A stretch of DNA of 64,000 nt, from the NCBI GenBank assembly GCA_903834835.1, contig CAILKO010000066.1, positions 62,001 to 126,000 of the forward strand. Direction: 5' to 3'. The notes under the pieces were generated by a model. It worked only from the letters and a program-made list of their open reading frames with translations, was not told the origin of the DNA and searched no databases. Below, piece after piece: positions 54,330 through 63,320 of the stretch; position 1 is the stretch's first letter, and the number at the start of each line of letters is the position of its first letter. The DNA comes from an uncultured Pseudomonadota bacterium. GTDB taxonomy: Bacteria; Pseudomonadota; Gammaproteobacteria; Burkholderiales; SG8-39. The position numbers and the translations under genes were made by a program.

Positions 54330-55211
54330 ATGGTCAGACTGCGGCGTTCGATGCTGTTTCTTCCCGGTAACAACGAGCGGTTTCTCGCGAGTGCCCTCGG
54401 AACCCGTGCGGATGCACTGATCCTCGATCTGGAAGACGCGGTATTGCCCGAGCACAAGCCCGAGGCCCGCGCGATAGTCGAGCATGCACTGCGTACCGTC
54501 GACTTCGGCGCCAAGGAGCGCGTCGTCCGGGTGAACGGCATCACGACGCAGTGGGGCGCGGATGATCTGCGCGCAGCGGTCGCCGGCCGTGCCGACCTTG
54601 TTCTGATTCCCAAGGCCGACGGTGAGCATGTCATTGCTGAAGTCGAGGCCATCGTCGGCGAAGCCGAGGAACGTGCCGGAGCACTCCCCGGCTCCACCCG
54701 GCTGATGTGCCTGATCGAAACGCCGATGGGCGTCATCAACGTCGAGCGCACGGTGTTTGCCAGCCCCCGCATCGAAGCCCTCGGCTTTGGCGGCGGCGAC
54801 TATGGCCTGGCCACGCGCGTGCGCGCGACGCCGGACGAAATGCCCTACCTCTATCCCGAGAGCCGGATCATGCTGGCCGCGCGTGCCGCCGGAAAAATGG
54901 CCATCGGCACGCCCTACGCGCGGAACATTCCGGATCTTGAAGGCCTCGCCCGGCAGGCGAAGCGGCAGCGCGACCTGGGCCTGGACGGCAAGTTCATCAT
55001 CCATCCCACGCATGTGGACCTCGCCAACGCTGCCTTCACGCCCGACGCGGACGAGATCGCGGCCGCGCGGAAGATCGTAGCCGCCTACCGGGCTGCGGGC
55101 AGAGGTGCCATCAACGTGGACGGAAAACTCGTGGAGCACCTGCACGTCACCGAGGCCGAGCGCGCGCTGGAGATCGCGCGCGCGGCCGGTGCGATCGAGC
55201 AGGCTCAGTAG
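54330..55211 (+). CDS. CoA-ester lyase (HpcH/HpaI aldolase, CitE/malyl-CoA lyase-like)
   Basis: A 293-residue TIM-barrel lyase. The N-terminal RRSMLFLPGNNERFLASAL and the metal motif LILDLEDAV, with VRVNGI and CLIETPMGVIN, match the CitE/Mcl branch that cleaves malyl-CoA, methylmalyl-CoA or citramalyl-CoA. The gene follows the CoA-transferase by 17 bp, which fits a CoA-transfer/lyase pair: CoA-transferase C makes the CoA ester and this enzyme cleaves it. Strong AGAGGTGATCC ribosome site. Confidence 0.9.
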   Translation: MVRLRRSMLFLPGNNERFLASALGTRADALILDLEDAVLPEHKPEARAIVEHALRTVDFGAKERVVRVNGITTQWGADDLRAAVAGRADLVLIPKADGEHVIAEVEAIVGEAEERAGALPGSTRLMCLIETPMGVINVERTVFASPRIEALGFGGGDYGLATRVRATPDEMPYLYPESRIMLAARAAGKMAIGTPYARNIPDLEGLARQAKRQRDLGLDGKFIIHPTHVDLANAAFTPDADEIAAARKIVAAYRAAGRGAINVDGKLVEHLHVTEAERALEIARAAGAIEQAQ

Positions 55212-55241
55212 TCGTCCCGTTAGCCAGGCCGGACTTACCCC

Positions 55242-56393
55242 TTGCAGATCCGCTTTCTCTTCGCGCTCCAGTACCTGTCGTTCAGCACGATGATGGCAGC
55301 ACGCATCGCGTACTCGCTGATGGCGCTGCACCTCGGTGCGAACGCGTTCGAGCTTGGCGTACTCGCGGCGGTGTTCCAGATGCCGTCGCTCCTTTTTTCC
55401 TACACCGCCGGAGTTCTGGCGGACCGGCTGAGAACGCGTGCGATTCTCGCCGCCAGCACCGCTTGCGGGGGGCTCGGGATCGCTCTCGCCTGGGCATGGC
55501 CCGGCATGCCTGCGCTCTACGTCGCCTCCGTCCTGGGCGGACTGTGGTCCACGTTCTCCGTGGTGGTAATTCAGAAAGCGATCGGCGGCATGAGTACGCC
55601 CGACACGCTGACGCGCAACTACAGCAACCAGGGCATGTTCGCTTCGCTCGCCGGCATGACCGGCCCGCTGCTTGCCGGCTATGCGATCGAGCATGTCGGG
55701 TATGTGAACGGCCTGCTGGTCCTCCTGCCATTGGTGCTGTTGGTGGCGATCATGCTCGTCGCGGCCCGGCGCACGCAGACGGGAACCTCACAAAAGGCGA
55801 AGGATGCGAGCCAAGGCGGCTCGCTGAACGATCCGGCGCTGCGCAACATCCTCGTGATCAGCGGCATGATGCAGCTTGCCGCCGAGCTCTACCCGTTCTA
55901 TCTGCCGCTCTATGGGCACAGCATCGGCCTGTCGGCGTCCACCATCGGCATCGCGATCTCCAGCGCCTATGTGACCGCGTTCGCGGCTCGTGCGCTCCTG
56001 CCGCGGCTGGCGGGTCGTTTCCGCGAAGAGCGGCTGCTAGCCGGGGCGGCCGGCCTCTCGATGGTGGCGTTCGCGCTGCTGCCCTTCGCCGCGAACGCCG
56101 GTGCGCTGGTGGCGGTGTCCCTGTTGCAGGGGATCGGTCAGGCGATCGCAGCGCCGCTGGTGCTGATCCTGATCTACCGGGGGGTGCCCAAGGAGCGTGC
56201 CGGAGCGGCGATCGGGATGCGCCTCGCGGCGAACAGCGCCATGCGCGTCGCGGGGCCGCCGGCCTTCGGCGCACTCGCCGGACCGCTCGGCCTGATCGGC
56301 ACCATTTTCCTGACGTCAGCGGTGGTCGGCCTTACCGGCCTCGGCATCCTGCGCGCCTCGGGAGCTCGGCGGCCCGGTCAGACGTCCGGGTAG
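55242..56393 (+). CDS. Major facilitator superfamily transporter
   Basis: A 383-residue transporter. The start TTG 55242 gives RFLFALQYLSFSTMMAARIAYSLMALH as helix 1; a later start would remove helix 1. Loops LADRLRTRAIL (motif A-like) and later YRGVPKERAGAAIGMRLAAN are MFS-like. It follows the lyase after 30 bp and is probably in its operon, so may import or export the acid. Substrate unknown. Confidence 0.82.
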   Translation: MQIRFLFALQYLSFSTMMAARIAYSLMALHLGANAFELGVLAAVFQMPSLLFSYTAGVLADRLRTRAILAASTACGGLGIALAWAWPGMPALYVASVLGGLWSTFSVVVIQKAIGGMSTPDTLTRNYSNQGMFASLAGMTGPLLAGYAIEHVGYVNGLLVLLPLVLLVAIMLVAARRTQTGTSQKAKDASQGGSLNDPALRNILVISGMMQLAAELYPFYLPLYGHSIGLSASTIGIAISSAYVTAFAARALLPRLAGRFREERLLAGAAGLSMVAFALLPFAANAGALVAVSLLQGIGQAIAAPLVLILIYRGVPKERAGAAIGMRLAANSAMRVAGPPAFGALAGPLGLIGTIFLTSAVVGLTGLGILRASGARRPGQTSG

Positions 56394-56413
56394 ATAACGC
56401 AGGGCAGAAACGA

Positions 56414-56441
56414 CAAGGGCCCAGGTTTCCCTGAGCCCTTG
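56414..56441. terminator. Hairpin between MFS gene and tRNA-Arg
   Basis: A two-part stem: outer CAAGGGC/GCCCTTG, inner CAGG/CCTG around TTTC. It lies between the 3' end of the MFS gene and the 3' end of the oppositely oriented tRNA. The T-run is weak on both sides (GTTTG on the plus side). It probably ends tRNA and MFS transcripts. Confidence 0.6.
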
Positions 56442-56449
56442 TTTGATAC

Positions 56450-56526
56450 TGGCGCGCCCGGCAGGATTTGAACCCACGACCCCTTGGTTCGTAGCCAAGT
56501 ACTCTATCCAGCTGAGCTACGGGCGC
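56450..56526 (-). tRNA. tRNA-Arg (anticodon ACG)
   Basis: A 77-nt tRNA on the minus strand. The acceptor stem pairs GCGCCCG with CGGGCGC, followed by discriminator G and an encoded CCA. The D arm starts TAGCTCAGCTGG; the anticodon stem CTTGG/CCAAG closes a loop CTACGAA whose middle is ACG, read as ICG for arginine CGN codons. The T arm is GTGGGTTCAAATCC-like with the TTCAAAT loop. The structure is complete. Confidence 0.96.
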
Positions 56527-56565
56527 GAAGGCGGCGAATTATAGCAAAACCTGCGCCCTGCTCCC

Positions 56566-58068
56566 TCAGGCGGTGCCGGGCAGCGCCGGGGTCGATGCCG
56601 GTGCCCGCCGGTGCAGGGTGGCCTGCTCGTAGGCATAGGCGTAGCGGATGACGGTTTCGTCTTCGCAGGGCCGCCCGAGGAAGGAAATGCCGACCGGCAG
56701 ATCGTCGGTGGTGTAGCCAGCAGGCACGCTGATGCAGGGCACGTAGGCGAGATAGGTGTTGATGAAGGTCGCCCCCTTGGAACTCTTGTAGGGCGGCGTC
56801 AGGCCGTCCGCGATGAGGGTCGGCTGATGCTCGACGGTCCGGTGCACGATCGCGTCCAGCCGATGATCGGCCATGGCCTTCATCAGATTGAAGTTGAGCT
56901 GCTCGCGTGCGTTGATCTCGTCCAGGCTCGGCTCGGGCAGTTCGCTCCTCACCGACCCCATGCACTGATAGCCCGGCGTCTCGATCAGCGCCTTGAGCGA
57001 CGGAAATGGCATCTTCCGGTTGCGGCCGTAGAACACGTCCCAGGCCGCCTGCGCACCGCCCCGGTCACCATTGCGCCGCTTCGAGAGCAGCAGGGCAAGA
57101 TCCGGAATGAGGAGGGGGTCAACCACCGTCGCACCGGCACGCGCGAGATCGTAGACCGCGCGCTCGAACACGGCCTCCACCTTGCGGTAGTCGTCCGAAC
57201 CGGGTTCGGAGCTCACACCGATCGGCTCGCGAATGATTCCGATGCGCGCGCCCTTCAGTCCGGTGAGGCTGAGACTGGAGGTGAACGATCCCGGCACTCG
57301 GCCCACGCTGATTGCAGTCATCGGGTCTTCCGGATCGTAGCCGGCGATGACGCCCAGCATCGTGGCGACATCCTTCACCGTGCGCCCCATCGGACCGAGC
57401 TGACCTGCGAGGGCCGGCCAGCCCGCCATCGCGCCTGAACGACTCACCACGCCGCCCGACGCGCGCATGCCGACGATGCCGTTCCAGGCCGAAGGCCGGC
57501 GGATCGAGGCGAAACCTTCCTGGCCGAGTGCGATCGCCGCAAAGTTCGCCGAGATCGACGCGCCCGAGCCACCGGACGATCCCCCCGCCGTGCGATCCAG
57601 CGCATAGGGGTTCTTCGTCGAGCCGAACAGCGTGCCGTGCGTATCGCCGCCGCCCAGTTCACCGAGCGTCGCCTTGCCGAGAATGATCGCGCCCGCGGCG
57701 CGCATACGCTCGATCACGAAGGCATCGCGATCCGGATGGAAATCCTTCAGCAGCACCGAGCCGAGCGTGGTCGGCATGCCGAGCGCATCCACCTGATCCT
57801 TCACGAGCACCGGTACGCCATGCATCGCCCCGACCGGCCCGCCGGCGGCCAGGCTCGCGTCCAGCCGATCGGCCTCCTCGAGCGCGCGCGGATTGATATT
57901 GATCACCGAGTTGATCGCCGGCCCCGCGCGATCCAGCTTCTCGATGCGATCGAGATAGGCCTGCACCAGCTCGCGCGCCGAGATCTCGCGCCTCACCTGC
58001 GCCTGCCGGATATCCTCCAGCGTGGCCTCGATCAACCTGAAACCGCCTGTCGTGGTCATGATCTGCAT
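56566..58068 (-). CDS. Amidase signature family enzyme, copy 1
   Basis: A 500-residue amidase. The Ser-cisSer-Lys triad is Lys90 (LVKDQVDA), Ser164 in TAGGSSGGSGAS and Ser188 in GQEGFASIRRPSAW. Ser164 to Ser188 spacing is 24, as in fatty acid amide hydrolase. It hydrolyses an amide or ester in the cytoplasm. The start at 58068 has CGGAGACG upstream; a longer frame is not homologous. It is a near-duplicate of copy 2 and last gene of the ABC-amidase operon. Confidence 0.92.
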   Translation of the reverse strand: MQIMTTTGGFRLIEATLEDIRQAQVRREISARELVQAYLDRIEKLDRAGPAINSVININPRALEEADRLDASLAAGGPVGAMHGVPVLVKDQVDALGMPTTLGSVLLKDFHPDRDAFVIERMRAAGAIILGKATLGELGGGDTHGTLFGSTKNPYALDRTAGGSSGGSGASISANFAAIALGQEGFASIRRPSAWNGIVGMRASGGVVSRSGAMAGWPALAGQLGPMGRTVKDVATMLGVIAGYDPEDPMTAISVGRVPGSFTSSLSLTGLKGARIGIIREPIGVSSEPGSDDYRKVEAVFERAVYDLARAGATVVDPLLIPDLALLLSKRRNGDRGGAQAAWDVFYGRNRKMPFPSLKALIETPGYQCMGSVRSELPEPSLDEINAREQLNFNLMKAMADHRLDAIVHRTVEHQPTLIADGLTPPYKSSKGATFINTYLAYVPCISVPAGYTTDDLPVGISFLGRPCEDETVIRYAYAYEQATLHRRAPASTPALPGTA

Positions 58069-58078
58069 CGTCTCCGTT

Positions 58079-59584
58079 TCAGTCCGTGCCCGGCAGAGCC
58101 GGGGTGGAGGACGGCGCGCGCCGGTGCAGCGTCGCCTGCTCGTAGGCATAGGCGTAGCGCAGCATCTGCGCATCGCTGTAGGGGCGCCCGAGGAAAGTGA
58201 TCCCTGCGGGCAGCCCGTCCGTCGTGAATCCCGCAGGCACCGTAACCGACGGCACGTAGCAGAGGAAAGTGTTCACGTGGATCGCGCCCTTCACGTTCAC
58301 GTAGGGCGGGTTCACACCGTCCTTGATGAAGGTGGGCTGGTGCTCGACCGTCCGGTGCACGATCGCATCGAGACGGTGATCCGCCATCAGCTTCAGCAGA
58401 TTGAACATGAGCTGCTCGGCTGCATTCAGCTGCTCGATGTCCGGACCCGGTAGCGAGGCTTTCACCTCGCTCATCGGCCGGTAGCCCGGTATATCCAGCA
58501 GCTGCTGCATGGTCTCGTAGGGCTTCTTCCGGTTCTTGCCGTAGTAGTGATTCCAGGCGGCATCCGACCCGCCGCGGTCCGCATGGGTACGCTTGGCGAT
58601 GAGTTCGTTCACCTGCGGGATGGCGACCGGATCGACCAGCACGGCGCCCGCCCGCGCGAGTTCCTGCACCGCGCGCTCGAACACCTGCTCGACCTTGCGA
58701 TAGTCGTCCGAGCCCGGCTCGGAGCCTCGCCCCATCGATTCGCGAATGATGCCGATGCGCGCGCCTTTCAGCGCAGCCGGATCCAGTCCGGCGGTGAAGG
58801 ACCCCGGTACCCTGCCAACACCGAGCGCCGTCTGCGGATCCTCCGGATCGTAACCCGCGATCACACCAAGCACCGTGGCGACATCCCCTACGCTACGGCC
58901 CATCGGGCCGAGCTGTCCGGCGATCATCGGCCAGCCGGCAAAGCTGCCGGTGCGGCTCACCACGCCACCCGAGGCGCGCATGCCGACGATGCCGTTCCAG
59001 GCCGAAGGCCTGCGGATCGAGGCAAACCCTTCCTGGCCGAGCGCCACTGCGCCGAAGTTCGACGAGATGCTGGCGCCCGAACCGCCCGAAGAGCCACCCG
59101 CCGTGCGATCGAGCGCATAGGGGTTCTTCGTCGAGCCGAACAGCGTGCCGTGCGTATCGCCGCCGCCGAGTTCACCGAGCGTGCTTTTTGCCAAGATTAT
59201 TGCGCCTGCGGCGCGCATGCGTGCCACCACATGCGCGTCATGATCCGGGTGAAAATCCTTCAGGTACTTCGAGCCCATCGTGGTCGGCGTGCCGCGCGCG
59301 TCGATCTGGTCTTTCAGAATCACCGGTACGCCATGCAGCGGTCCGACGAGGCCGCCGCCCGCCAGCGCGGCGTCGAGACGATCCGCCTCCTCCAGCGCCT
59401 GTTCGCTCACGGTGATGATCGAATTGATCGTCGGCCCGGCGCGATCCAGCGCCTCGATGCGCCGCACATAGGCCGCAACGAGTTCGCGCGCCGACAACTG
59501 CTTCGTCACATAGGCCTGACGGATATCCTCGATCGTCGCTTCGAGCAGCCGGAATGGCCGCTTGCCCTGCGCTGTGGTGCTCAT
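58079..59584 (-). CDS. Amidase signature family enzyme, copy 2
   Basis: A 501-residue amidase closely similar to copy 1 over its whole length. Triad: Lys91 (LKDQIDA), Ser165 in TAGGSSGGSGAS and nucleophile Ser189 in GQEGFASIRRPSAW. In both copies GQEGFAS replaces the GTDTGGS of most amidases, a visible subgroup mark. The C-terminus LHRRAPSSTPALPGTD is shared. Divergence between the two suggests different amide substrates. The stop is 10 bp before copy 1's start. Ribosome site GGAGGGG. Confidence 0.92.
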   Translation of the reverse strand: MSTTAQGKRPFRLLEATIEDIRQAYVTKQLSARELVAAYVRRIEALDRAGPTINSIITVSEQALEEADRLDAALAGGGLVGPLHGVPVILKDQIDARGTPTTMGSKYLKDFHPDHDAHVVARMRAAGAIILAKSTLGELGGGDTHGTLFGSTKNPYALDRTAGGSSGGSGASISSNFGAVALGQEGFASIRRPSAWNGIVGMRASGGVVSRTGSFAGWPMIAGQLGPMGRSVGDVATVLGVIAGYDPEDPQTALGVGRVPGSFTAGLDPAALKGARIGIIRESMGRGSEPGSDDYRKVEQVFERAVQELARAGAVLVDPVAIPQVNELIAKRTHADRGGSDAAWNHYYGKNRKKPYETMQQLLDIPGYRPMSEVKASLPGPDIEQLNAAEQLMFNLLKLMADHRLDAIVHRTVEHQPTFIKDGVNPPYVNVKGAIHVNTFLCYVPSVTVPAGFTTDGLPAGITFLGRPYSDAQMLRYAYAYEQATLHRRAPSSTPALPGTD

Positions 59585-59616
59585 CGTTCCCCTCCTCCTC
59601 GATTACAGCTGCCTGA

Positions 59617-60393
59617 TCAGACCACCATCGACCCGCCGTCGACCGAAATGATCTGCCCCGTGATATGGCTGGATGCGTCGGATGAGAGCAGCACCGCGAT
59701 CCCCTTCAGGTCGTCGTCCTCTCCGAGACGCTGGTTCGGCGTCGCCGCGCTGAGCGCCGGTCGCACCTTCTCCACGAATGCGCCCGTCATCTTCGACGGG
59801 AACAGGCCCGGCGCAATCGCATTGACCGTGATGCCGTGCACGCCCCATTCGGTCGCCAGCACGCGCGTAAAGTTCACCACCGCGCCCTTGCTGGTGTTGT
59901 AGGCCACCGACTTGTTCGCGCCGATACGGTTGCCGCGCAGTCCCTGGGTGGACGCCACATTGATGATGCGGCCGTAGTGCTGCGGAATCATGCAGTGCTT
60001 CCCGACCGCCTGCGTGACCAGAAAGGTGCCGGTGACGTTCACGTCCATCACGTGATTCCAAAGCTCGAGGCTGTGGTCCTCGGCCGACTCGCGGCCGATC
60101 GTGCCCGCATTGTTCACCAAGATATCGATGCGGCCATAGTGTTGTGCGACGGCACGCACCATGGGCTCGATCGTCTCGTGCCGGCCGATGTCGCAGATCT
60201 CGGTATGGCAGTCGATGCCCGCGGCGCCGAGCGACTGCTTCGCGCTCGCAAGCTCGTCCGCGCTGCGTGCCGTGATCGCCACCTTCGCACCCATCTCGCC
60301 AAGCGCCGAGGCCATGGCGTACCCAAGGCCGCGCGAGCCGCCCGTCACGAGCGCAACCCTGCCTGTCAGATCGAGCAGCTTCTTTACGTTCAT
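59617..60393 (-). CDS. Short-chain dehydrogenase/reductase
   Basis: A 258-residue classical SDR. The cofactor motif is VTGGSRGLGYAMA; the catalytic Ser-Tyr-Lys is in NVASTQGL...SVAYNTSK, with a longer Ser-Tyr spacing (16 residues between) than usual, as in gluconate 5-dehydrogenase-like proteins. Arg in ITARSADEL suggests NADP use. The gene is in the ABC-amidase operon between the binding protein and amidase 2, so it may reduce or oxidise the released product. Confidence 0.9.
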   Translation of the reverse strand: MNVKKLLDLTGRVALVTGGSRGLGYAMASALGEMGAKVAITARSADELASAKQSLGAAGIDCHTEICDIGRHETIEPMVRAVAQHYGRIDILVNNAGTIGRESAEDHSLELWNHVMDVNVTGTFLVTQAVGKHCMIPQHYGRIINVASTQGLRGNRIGANKSVAYNTSKGAVVNFTRVLATEWGVHGITVNAIAPGLFPSKMTGAFVEKVRPALSAATPNQRLGEDDDLKGIAVLLSSDASSHITGQIISVDGGSMVV

Positions 60394-60424
60394 CGTGTAC
60401 TCCTGCGGTGGCGCAGTGCGTGTC

Positions 60425-61423
60425 TCAGGGAAGAACCTTCACATCCTTCACGACATCGAGCGTATAGCCCTTGCGATAGTCCACGCCGGGCTTCACGAGC
60501 TTCGCGCCCTGCATGAATTCGAAAGTCTGCTTCCAGCGCGCGTCCGTCATCGTCATGATGCCCCGGGTCTTGGCATCCCCGCCCGTCACGAGCTCGTACT
60601 CCTTCATCTTCGCGACGCCGTAGGCCAGCAGTTCCTCGCTCATCTCCGGGTTCTCCTTGCGGATGAGCGCGTTGCCCGGGGCCGGATTGGCCAGATAGCG
60701 CTTCCAGCCTTCGGCACTCGCCTGCACGAACTTCTTCACGAGATCCGGCTTCTCCTTCAGCGTCTTCAGCGTCACGATCACGGTCTCCGCATACGGCGGA
60801 TAGCCGCTGTCGGCGAGCAGGAACACCACCGGCTTCACGCCGCCCTTTTCGATCGTAAAAGGCTCCGAGGTCACATAGCCTTGCTGGGCGATGTTCTTGT
60901 CGACCAGGAACTGCTGCACGCTGAACGAATAGGGCCGCTTCTGCGCATCGGTATAGCCGTACTTCGCCTTGAGCCAGGGCCAGAAGGTGGTTTCGCTCGC
61001 CTGCCCGATCAGCAGCGTGCGGGTCTTCAGGTCGGCGAGCGTCTTCACCCCCGGGTGCGCGATGAGCACCGCCGGATCCTTCTGGAAGGTCGCTGCCACC
61101 GTGATCGCGGGCAGGCCCTGCTCCACGGCGCTGATCTGCTGCAGGTCGTAGCCCATCACCGCATCGGCCTTGCCGCCGAGCAGCAGCTGCATCACATTGA
61201 TCTGCGGCCCGCCCCCCTTGATTTCCGCATCCAGACCGTACTTGCGATAGATGCCTTCGGCCGCGGCCTGGAAGAAGCCGCCATGCTCGGCCTCGGCAAG
61301 CCAGTTCGCGTAGAACGTGAATTTCGGCAGCGGCTGCGGCGCGCCCTTCGGTTCGGCCGCCTGCAGTGGGGCGGCCAGGGCGAGTGCTGCGATTACTGCG
61401 AGTCGGGAAAATGCCTGCTTCAT
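60425..61423 (-). CDS. ABC importer substrate-binding protein (NMT1/SsuA/ThiY-like)
   Basis: A 332-residue periplasmic binding protein. Signal peptide to about residue 23 (APLQAA|EPK). The mature part FTFYANWLAEAEHGGFFQAAAEGIYRKYGLDAEIKGGG is typical of the NMT1/SsuA group, which binds aliphatic sulfonates, taurine or thiamine pyrimidine precursors. Gene order with a permease and an ATPase upstream makes the ABC importer complete. The ligand is not fixed by sequence; the amidases suggest an amide compound. Confidence 0.91.
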   Translation of the reverse strand: MKQAFSRLAVIAALALAAPLQAAEPKGAPQPLPKFTFYANWLAEAEHGGFFQAAAEGIYRKYGLDAEIKGGGPQINVMQLLLGGKADAVMGYDLQQISAVEQGLPAITVAATFQKDPAVLIAHPGVKTLADLKTRTLLIGQASETTFWPWLKAKYGYTDAQKRPYSFSVQQFLVDKNIAQQGYVTSEPFTIEKGGVKPVVFLLADSGYPPYAETVIVTLKTLKEKPDLVKKFVQASAEGWKRYLANPAPGNALIRKENPEMSEELLAYGVAKMKEYELVTGGDAKTRGIMTMTDARWKQTFEFMQGAKLVKPGVDYRKGYTLDVVKDVKVLP

Positions 61424-61454
61424 GCTTGTCTCTCCATGTCGAATCCGGAAATCA

Positions 61455-62248
61455 TCAGGGTTCGCTCCTTAGTTCGCTCTCGTGCCAGCGTCGCAGCGCA
61501 AGATGCGCGAGGACCGAAACGAGGAAGAAGATCGCCACCCCTGCCAGCGTAATCAGCAGCAGCGCCGCAAACAGACGCGGAATGTTGAGCTGCAGACCGG
61601 CGAGAAGAATCTGGTAGGCCAGGCCCGAGGCCGTGCCGCCGGTGCCGGCGACGAACTCCGCCACCACCGCACCGATCAGCGCCAACCCTCCGGATACTTT
61701 AAGCCCTGCGAAGAAGTAAGGCAAAGCCGAGGGAATGCGCAGCCGCACCAGTGTCTGCCAGCGCCCTGCCTTGCACAGGCGAAAGAACTCCGCGAGCCCC
61801 GGATCGACACTGCGCAGCCCGGTAGTGGTATTCGAGATGATCGGGAAGATCGCCACGATCGTCGCGCAGATCACGAGCGCAATCGCCGGATCGCTTACCC
61901 AGATGATGATGAGCGGTGCAATCGCCACGATCGGTGTCACCTGCAGCAGCACGGCGTAGGGAAAAAGGCTCAGCTCGAGCAGCCGGCTCTGCACGAACAG
62001 AAAGGCAAGCAGCACGCCGAACACGACGGCCGACGCCAGCGCCCAGGCGGTCACCCTGAGCGTGACGCCGAGCGAACCGAAGAGGAGCGCCGCGTCCTGC
62101 ACCAGCGTCTTCAGCACGAGTGCGGGCGAAGGCACCAGATAGAACGGGACATCGTAGGCTGTCACCGCCAGCTGCCACAGTGCGAGCCCGAGCAGCCCGA
62201 CCAGCGTCGGTGCCAGCACACGCATCAGCCGGGAGTCCAGCCGGATAT

Positions 62249-62252
<4 letters not shown>
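61455..62252 (-). CDS. ABC importer permease
   Basis: A 265-residue membrane protein of the SsuC/TauC type with six predicted helices. The EAA-like loop is at TTTGLRSVDPGLAEFFRLCKAGRWQTLVRLRIPSALPYFFAGLKVS, which contacts the ATPase. The start ATG 62252 overlaps the ATPase stop by 4 bp (ATGA). It is the second gene of the operon. Confidence 0.92.
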
Positions 62253-63049
<797 letters not shown>

Positions 63050-63090
63050 GCGGCGCTCCGGGGAGGAAAATCCGGTCTGGTCAGCATATA

Positions 63091-63110
63091 TAGTAACGTA
63101 TATGTTACCA
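63091..63110. promoter_or_regulatory. Operator-like palindrome, copy 4 (upstream of the ABC-amidase operon)
   Basis: The sequence TAGTAACGTATATGTTACCA has the core GTAAC...GTTAC with two arm mismatches: ACG for ACA and CCA for CTA. It lies 41 bp upstream of the ATPase start and 210 bp before the Bug 8 start, so it is divergent-type. TATATA at 63086-63091 is a possible -10 on the minus side. Confidence 0.7.
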
Positions 63111-63320
63111 TAGTGCCAGATTCCGTGCTGGAATTCGCCCTGCTGCACATCGTGCTTTGAACCCTTGGTCATCTGCCCGGTGCGACAGCGCAACGGACGG
63201 GCCTGCATTGTGCCTCATGCCTCGGATGCCCCGTGCGGCACGACGCGAAACAGCGCGACGACCTGCCGCTCGGCTAACATGACTCCAAGTCTTTCAATCA
63301 GGCACGGAAGCAGGGGCACC

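Noticed and set aside
56450-56526. tRNA-Arg as an attachment site for an integrated island.
   Set aside because: No integrase, no direct repeat of the tRNA 3' end and no flanking change in content is visible, so the tRNA seems an ordinary gene.
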